A stretch of DNA of 64,000 bases, from assembly GCF_900110735.1 (NCBI RefSeq), contig NZ_FOET01000001.1, positions 372,001 through 436,000 on the forward strand, given 5' to 3'. Below, piece after piece: positions 60,011 to 64,000 of this stretch. The position numbers and the translations under genes were made by a program. Every line of letters starts with the position of its first letter. Position 1 is the stretch's first letter. The notes under the pieces are model-generated. The model was not told where the DNA came from, did no database searches, and saw nothing but the letters and a program-made list of their open reading frames with translations. This DNA is from Streptomyces radiopugnans. GTDB taxonomy: Bacteria > Actinomycetota > Actinomycetes > Streptomycetales > Streptomycetaceae.

Positions 60011-60358
60011 TTACAGGGCCAGATGACGACGCAGGGCGGCGTCGAGGTCGGCCAGGACGTGCGACGGCAGCACACCGACCCGGTGCAGCACCCGTTCCAC
60101 GGCCACGGAGCGCACCTGTTCGCACTGGGCTTTGGAGTCTTTGCGCAGGCCGCAGTCCGCGGCCTTGAGGAGTACCTGGAACGGGTGGACACGCGTGGTG
60201 TTGGAGGTCACGGGCACCACGGTCAGCACACCCCGGCCGGCGCGGTCCACCGAACGGTTGGCCGCGTCGTTGGAGACGACGACGGCGGGGCGTGCCTTGT
60301 TCGCCTCACTGCCGCGAGTCGGGTCCAGATCGACCAGATAGATGTCACCGCGCCGCAT
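60011..60358 (-). CDS. mazF: MazF-type toxin (type II toxin-antitoxin)
   Basis: The 115-residue protein has the MazF/PemK fold. MRRGDIYLVDLDPTRGSEANK holds the catalytic Arg of the first loop, RPAVVVSNDAANR the next strand, TVVPVTSNTTRVHPFQVLL the Thr of the active site, and CEQVRSVAVERV the closing helix. MazF enzymes cut mRNA or rRNA at short sequences. It overlaps the antitoxin gene by 14 bases, so the toxin is made only when the antitoxin is translated. The stop lies 15 bases from convergent cutA. Confidence 0.9.
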   Translation of the reverse strand: MRRGDIYLVDLDPTRGSEANKARPAVVVSNDAANRSVDRAGRGVLTVVPVTSNTTRVHPFQVLLKAADCGLRKDSKAQCEQVRSVAVERVLHRVGVLPSHVLADLDAALRRHLAL

Positions 60359-60575
60359 CGCCGAGCCCGTCCGCAGCAGTCGCGTCCCACAGCTCCGCGT
60401 CCTCGTCCTCGGCCCACTCCTGCCAGGCGGCGGTGTAGTCCTGTTCGAGTTCCGAGGCGCGCAGCAACTCGATCGCGGCGTGTATCACGGCCGATCGCGA
60501 CTCGATCTCGGCCCTGGCGGCGTACGCGTCGACGAAGGCGATGTCTTCCTGAGGGAGGCTCACACTTACCTTCAT
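60345..60575 (-). CDS. Ribbon-helix-helix antitoxin of the MazF pair
   Basis: The 76-residue protein has an N-terminal ribbon-helix-helix (MKVSVSLPQEDIAFVDAYAA, SRSAVIHAAIELL) and an acidic C-terminal tail (WQEWAEDEDAELWDATAAD) suited to cover the toxin. It should bind its own promoter. ATG 60575 lacks a clear Shine-Dalgarno, and TACCAT 12-17 bases upstream is a possible -10, so a leaderless message is possible. The promoter lies at the 3' end of nasA. Confidence 0.88.
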   Translation of the reverse strand: MKVSVSLPQEDIAFVDAYAARAEIESRSAVIHAAIELLRASELEQDYTAAWQEWAEDEDAELWDATAADGLGDAAR

Positions 60576-60606
60576 ACCGCCGATGGTACAACGGTGGCTT
60601 CGACGG

Positions 60607-60620
60607 TGCTACCCCGGTTG

Positions 60621-60627
<7 letters not shown>
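60607..60627. repeat. Two 9-bp direct repeats, candidate antitoxin operator
   Basis: TGCTACCCC occurs at 60607-60615 and 60619-60627, 12 bases apart, about 32 bases upstream of the antitoxin start, near its -35 region and across the nasA stop. Ribbon-helix-helix dimers bind repeated sites of this size. Inference only. Confidence 0.4.
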
Positions 60628-62798
<2,171 letters not shown>

Positions 62799-62821
62799 GC
62801 CGCCCAGCGTGCGTCGCGCGT

Positions 62822-62936
62822 GTTACGCCCCGCGCCCCCGCGGGTTACGGGCCCGGTACGCCGGGCTCAGTCCGCCGGGACCGGCGCCGTGAGCCGTGTG
62901 CAACCGGGCGTCACAGCGGCGCAACGGCGGGGCAAC
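62822..62936 (-). promoter_or_regulatory. Possible GlnR sites between nasA and cbiX
   Basis: Two sets of 5-mers at 11-base phase are seen on the minus strand. The first is GTAAC at 62848-62844 and 62826-62822, exactly 22 apart with a poor middle half site. The second is GTTGC, GTTGC, GTGAC, TTGCA from 62936 down to 62899. Both fit the spacing of GlnR a-sites but lack clear GAAAC b-sites. Confidence 0.35.
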
Positions 62937-62958
62937 CGCGGCCCGCCACACTCGCCTC

Positions 62959-63765
62959 ATGACCTCCCCCCTCCGCGCCCGCCCCCGCCCCGCGCCCCCG
63001 CTGGTCGCGGTCGCCCACGGCTCCCGCGAGCCCGGGGCGCTGCGCACCGTCACCGCACTGCTCGACCTCGTGCGGTCCCTGCGCCCCGGACTGCGGGTGG
63101 AGCTCGGGCACGTCGAGCTGAACGAGCCGCTGCTGCCGGACACCCTGGAGGCGCTCCCGGCGGGGGAGGCGGTCCTCGTACCGCTGCTCCTCGGCCGCGG
63201 CCACCACGTCAAGCACGATCTGCCCGGGGCCGCTGCCGCCGCCGGGCACCTGTCCGCGCCGATCGCCGCGCCGCTGGGCCCGCACCCCCTGCTGGCCGAG
63301 GCGCTGGCCGGGCGGCTGGCCGAGACGGGCTGGAGCGCCACCGGCGCGTCCCGCACCGGCGGCGTGGTGCTGGCCGCCGCCGGATCGCGCGACCCGGACT
63401 CGGCCCGGGACGCCGAACGGACGGCCGCCCTGCTCTCCGCCCGCCTCGGCGGCGTCCCGGTGGTGCCCGCCTACGCCTCGGCCGCCGAGCCGACCGTGCC
63501 CGAGGCCGTGGCCGCCCTGCGCGCCGCCGGGCGCCACGACACCGCCCTGGCCTCGTACTTCACCGCGCCGGGCCTCTTCGCCACCCGGTGCGCGCGGGAC
63601 GCCCCCGGCCTGCCCGCCGCCCGCCCGCTGGGCGCGCACCCGGCGCTGGCCCGCCTCGTCCTGCACCGCTACGACGAGGCGCTCGCCCGGGCGCGTACGG
63701 CGGCCCGCGAGCCCGCCTTCCCCGCCCTCCGCCCGGTGCGGGGCGGACTGGCCCGCGCCTCCTGA
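62959..63765 (+). CDS. Sirohydrochlorin chelatase (CbiX/SirB type)
   Basis: The 268-residue protein is a class II chelatase with two CbiX-like halves. The first has LVAVAHGSREPGALRTV (metal-binding His in AHGS) and VLVPLLLGRGHHVKHDLP (second His). The second half begins GGVVLAAAGSRDPDSARDA and contains ASYFTAPGLFATRC, where the His positions are replaced. It inserts iron (or cobalt) into sirohydrochlorin; next to nasA and nirB the product is siroheme for nitrite reductase. ATG 62959 (MTSPLRAR) is used. It is divergent from nasA. Confidence 0.9.
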   Translation: MTSPLRARPRPAPPLVAVAHGSREPGALRTVTALLDLVRSLRPGLRVELGHVELNEPLLPDTLEALPAGEAVLVPLLLGRGHHVKHDLPGAAAAAGHLSAPIAAPLGPHPLLAEALAGRLAETGWSATGASRTGGVVLAAAGSRDPDSARDAERTAALLSARLGGVPVVPAYASAAEPTVPEAVAALRAAGRHDTALASYFTAPGLFATRCARDAPGLPAARPLGAHPALARLVLHRYDEALARARTAAREPAFPALRPVRGGLARAS

Positions 63766-63849
63766 CCGCCGGCGGCGGCCCGCGCCCGCCCCGTACCCGC
63801 CCGTCCCGTACCCGCGCGCGTTGTCACCCGGGGCGGCTAGCGTCGGTGT

Positions 63850-64000
63850 ATGCGCGGCAGGTATGGCGATGCGTACGCCATGGACGACACGACGGACGGC
63901 ACGGACGGCACACGGGGCACGGCGGGCGGCGCGGCGGAGCACGTCGCCGGCTACGACGGGGCGGCACTGGAGCGATGGGTGCCCGAGCCCGACAAGCGGC
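63850..64000 (+). CDS. dgt: Deoxyguanosinetriphosphate triphosphohydrolase, 5' end
   Basis: The frame runs off the window after 50 codons. The segment GYDGAALERWVPEPDKR is the typical N-terminus of streptomycete Dgt, a HD-domain dNTP triphosphohydrolase usually followed by dnaG. ATG 63850 (MRGRYGDA) and in-frame ATG 63880 (MDDTTDG) are both possible, and neither has a clear ribosome site. TAGCGT seven bases before 63850 would allow a leaderless message. The HD catalytic residues lie outside the window. Confidence 0.75.
   Translation, partial: MRGRYGDAYAMDDTTDGTDGTRGTAGGAAEHVAGYDGAALERWVPEPDKR

Overview
The window is chromosomal DNA of very high G+C content from an actinomycete, almost certainly Streptomyces. 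The evidence is third-position G/C saturation, frequent GTG/TTG starts, GTGA/ATGA start-stop overlaps, a CIRCE/HrcA/DnaJ2 unit, a SSI-type protease inhibitor, Zur and GlnR sites of streptomycete type, and a gene order (lepA, hemW, hrcA-dnaJ, rsmE, phoH-ybeY-era, leuA, recO-uppS, zur-znu, glyS, dusB, ppdK, nirBD, nasA, dgt) that belongs to the conserved chromosomal core. I see no insertion sequence, prophage, CRISPR array, rRNA or tRNA.

From 1 to about 31.4 kb the DNA is housekeeping. It holds the lepA 3' end, an acyl-CoA synthetase, and a leftward group of hemW, a DUF3097 protein and a metallo-hydrolase. The heat-shock unit CIRCE-hrcA-dnaJ2 runs into rsmE, a HIT protein and an RNase Z-like gene. 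A two-gene sugar-acid insert (glucarate dehydratase plus PfkB kinase) follows. Next comes the phoH-ybeY-corC-(CDA-like)-era ribosome/RNA maturation group, leuA behind a leucine leader peptide, a TerB protein, recO and uppS. Zinc homeostasis follows: zur, then znuA-znuC-znuB under a Zur box. glyS, a SSI-like inhibitor, a small zinc-finger/membrane protein and dusB close the region.

From 31.5 to 52.7 kb lies an accessory carbohydrate region. It contains a GH63-type hydrolase divergent from a ROK regulator, pyruvate phosphate dikinase, a secreted GH81 beta-1,3-glucanase under a LacI-type palindrome, a lipoprotein, a PhoX-type Tat protein and an SDR. A xylo-oligosaccharide system completes it: bxlR, then bxlE-bxlF-bxlG and a GH3 beta-xylosidase, with a divergent secreted GH10-CBM2 xylanase. 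Together these would cut xylan outside the cell, import xylobiose through a CUT1 transporter that has no ATPase of its own here, and hydrolyse it inside. A near-identical 12-bp palindrome sits in front of both bxlE and the xylanase.

From 52.8 to 64 kb is nitrogen assimilation. A FAD oxidoreductase, nirB and nirD form one operon behind a textbook four-half-site GlnR box, and nasA and a sirohydrochlorin chelatase (siroheme for NirB) diverge nearby. Interspersed are a CYP157-like P450 without the ExxR motif, a SanA-like protein, cutA and a MazF/ribbon-helix-helix pair. The window ends in the first codons of dgt.

The best leads for something undescribed are a 41-bp duplication of the recO start that creates a translationally coupled upstream ORF, a deaminase-fold protein without zinc ligands next to era, a SSI-like inhibitor with an unusual reactive site, a zinc-finger/transmembrane microprotein, and a structured untranslated stretch before ppdK. 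Most other content is recognisable biology.
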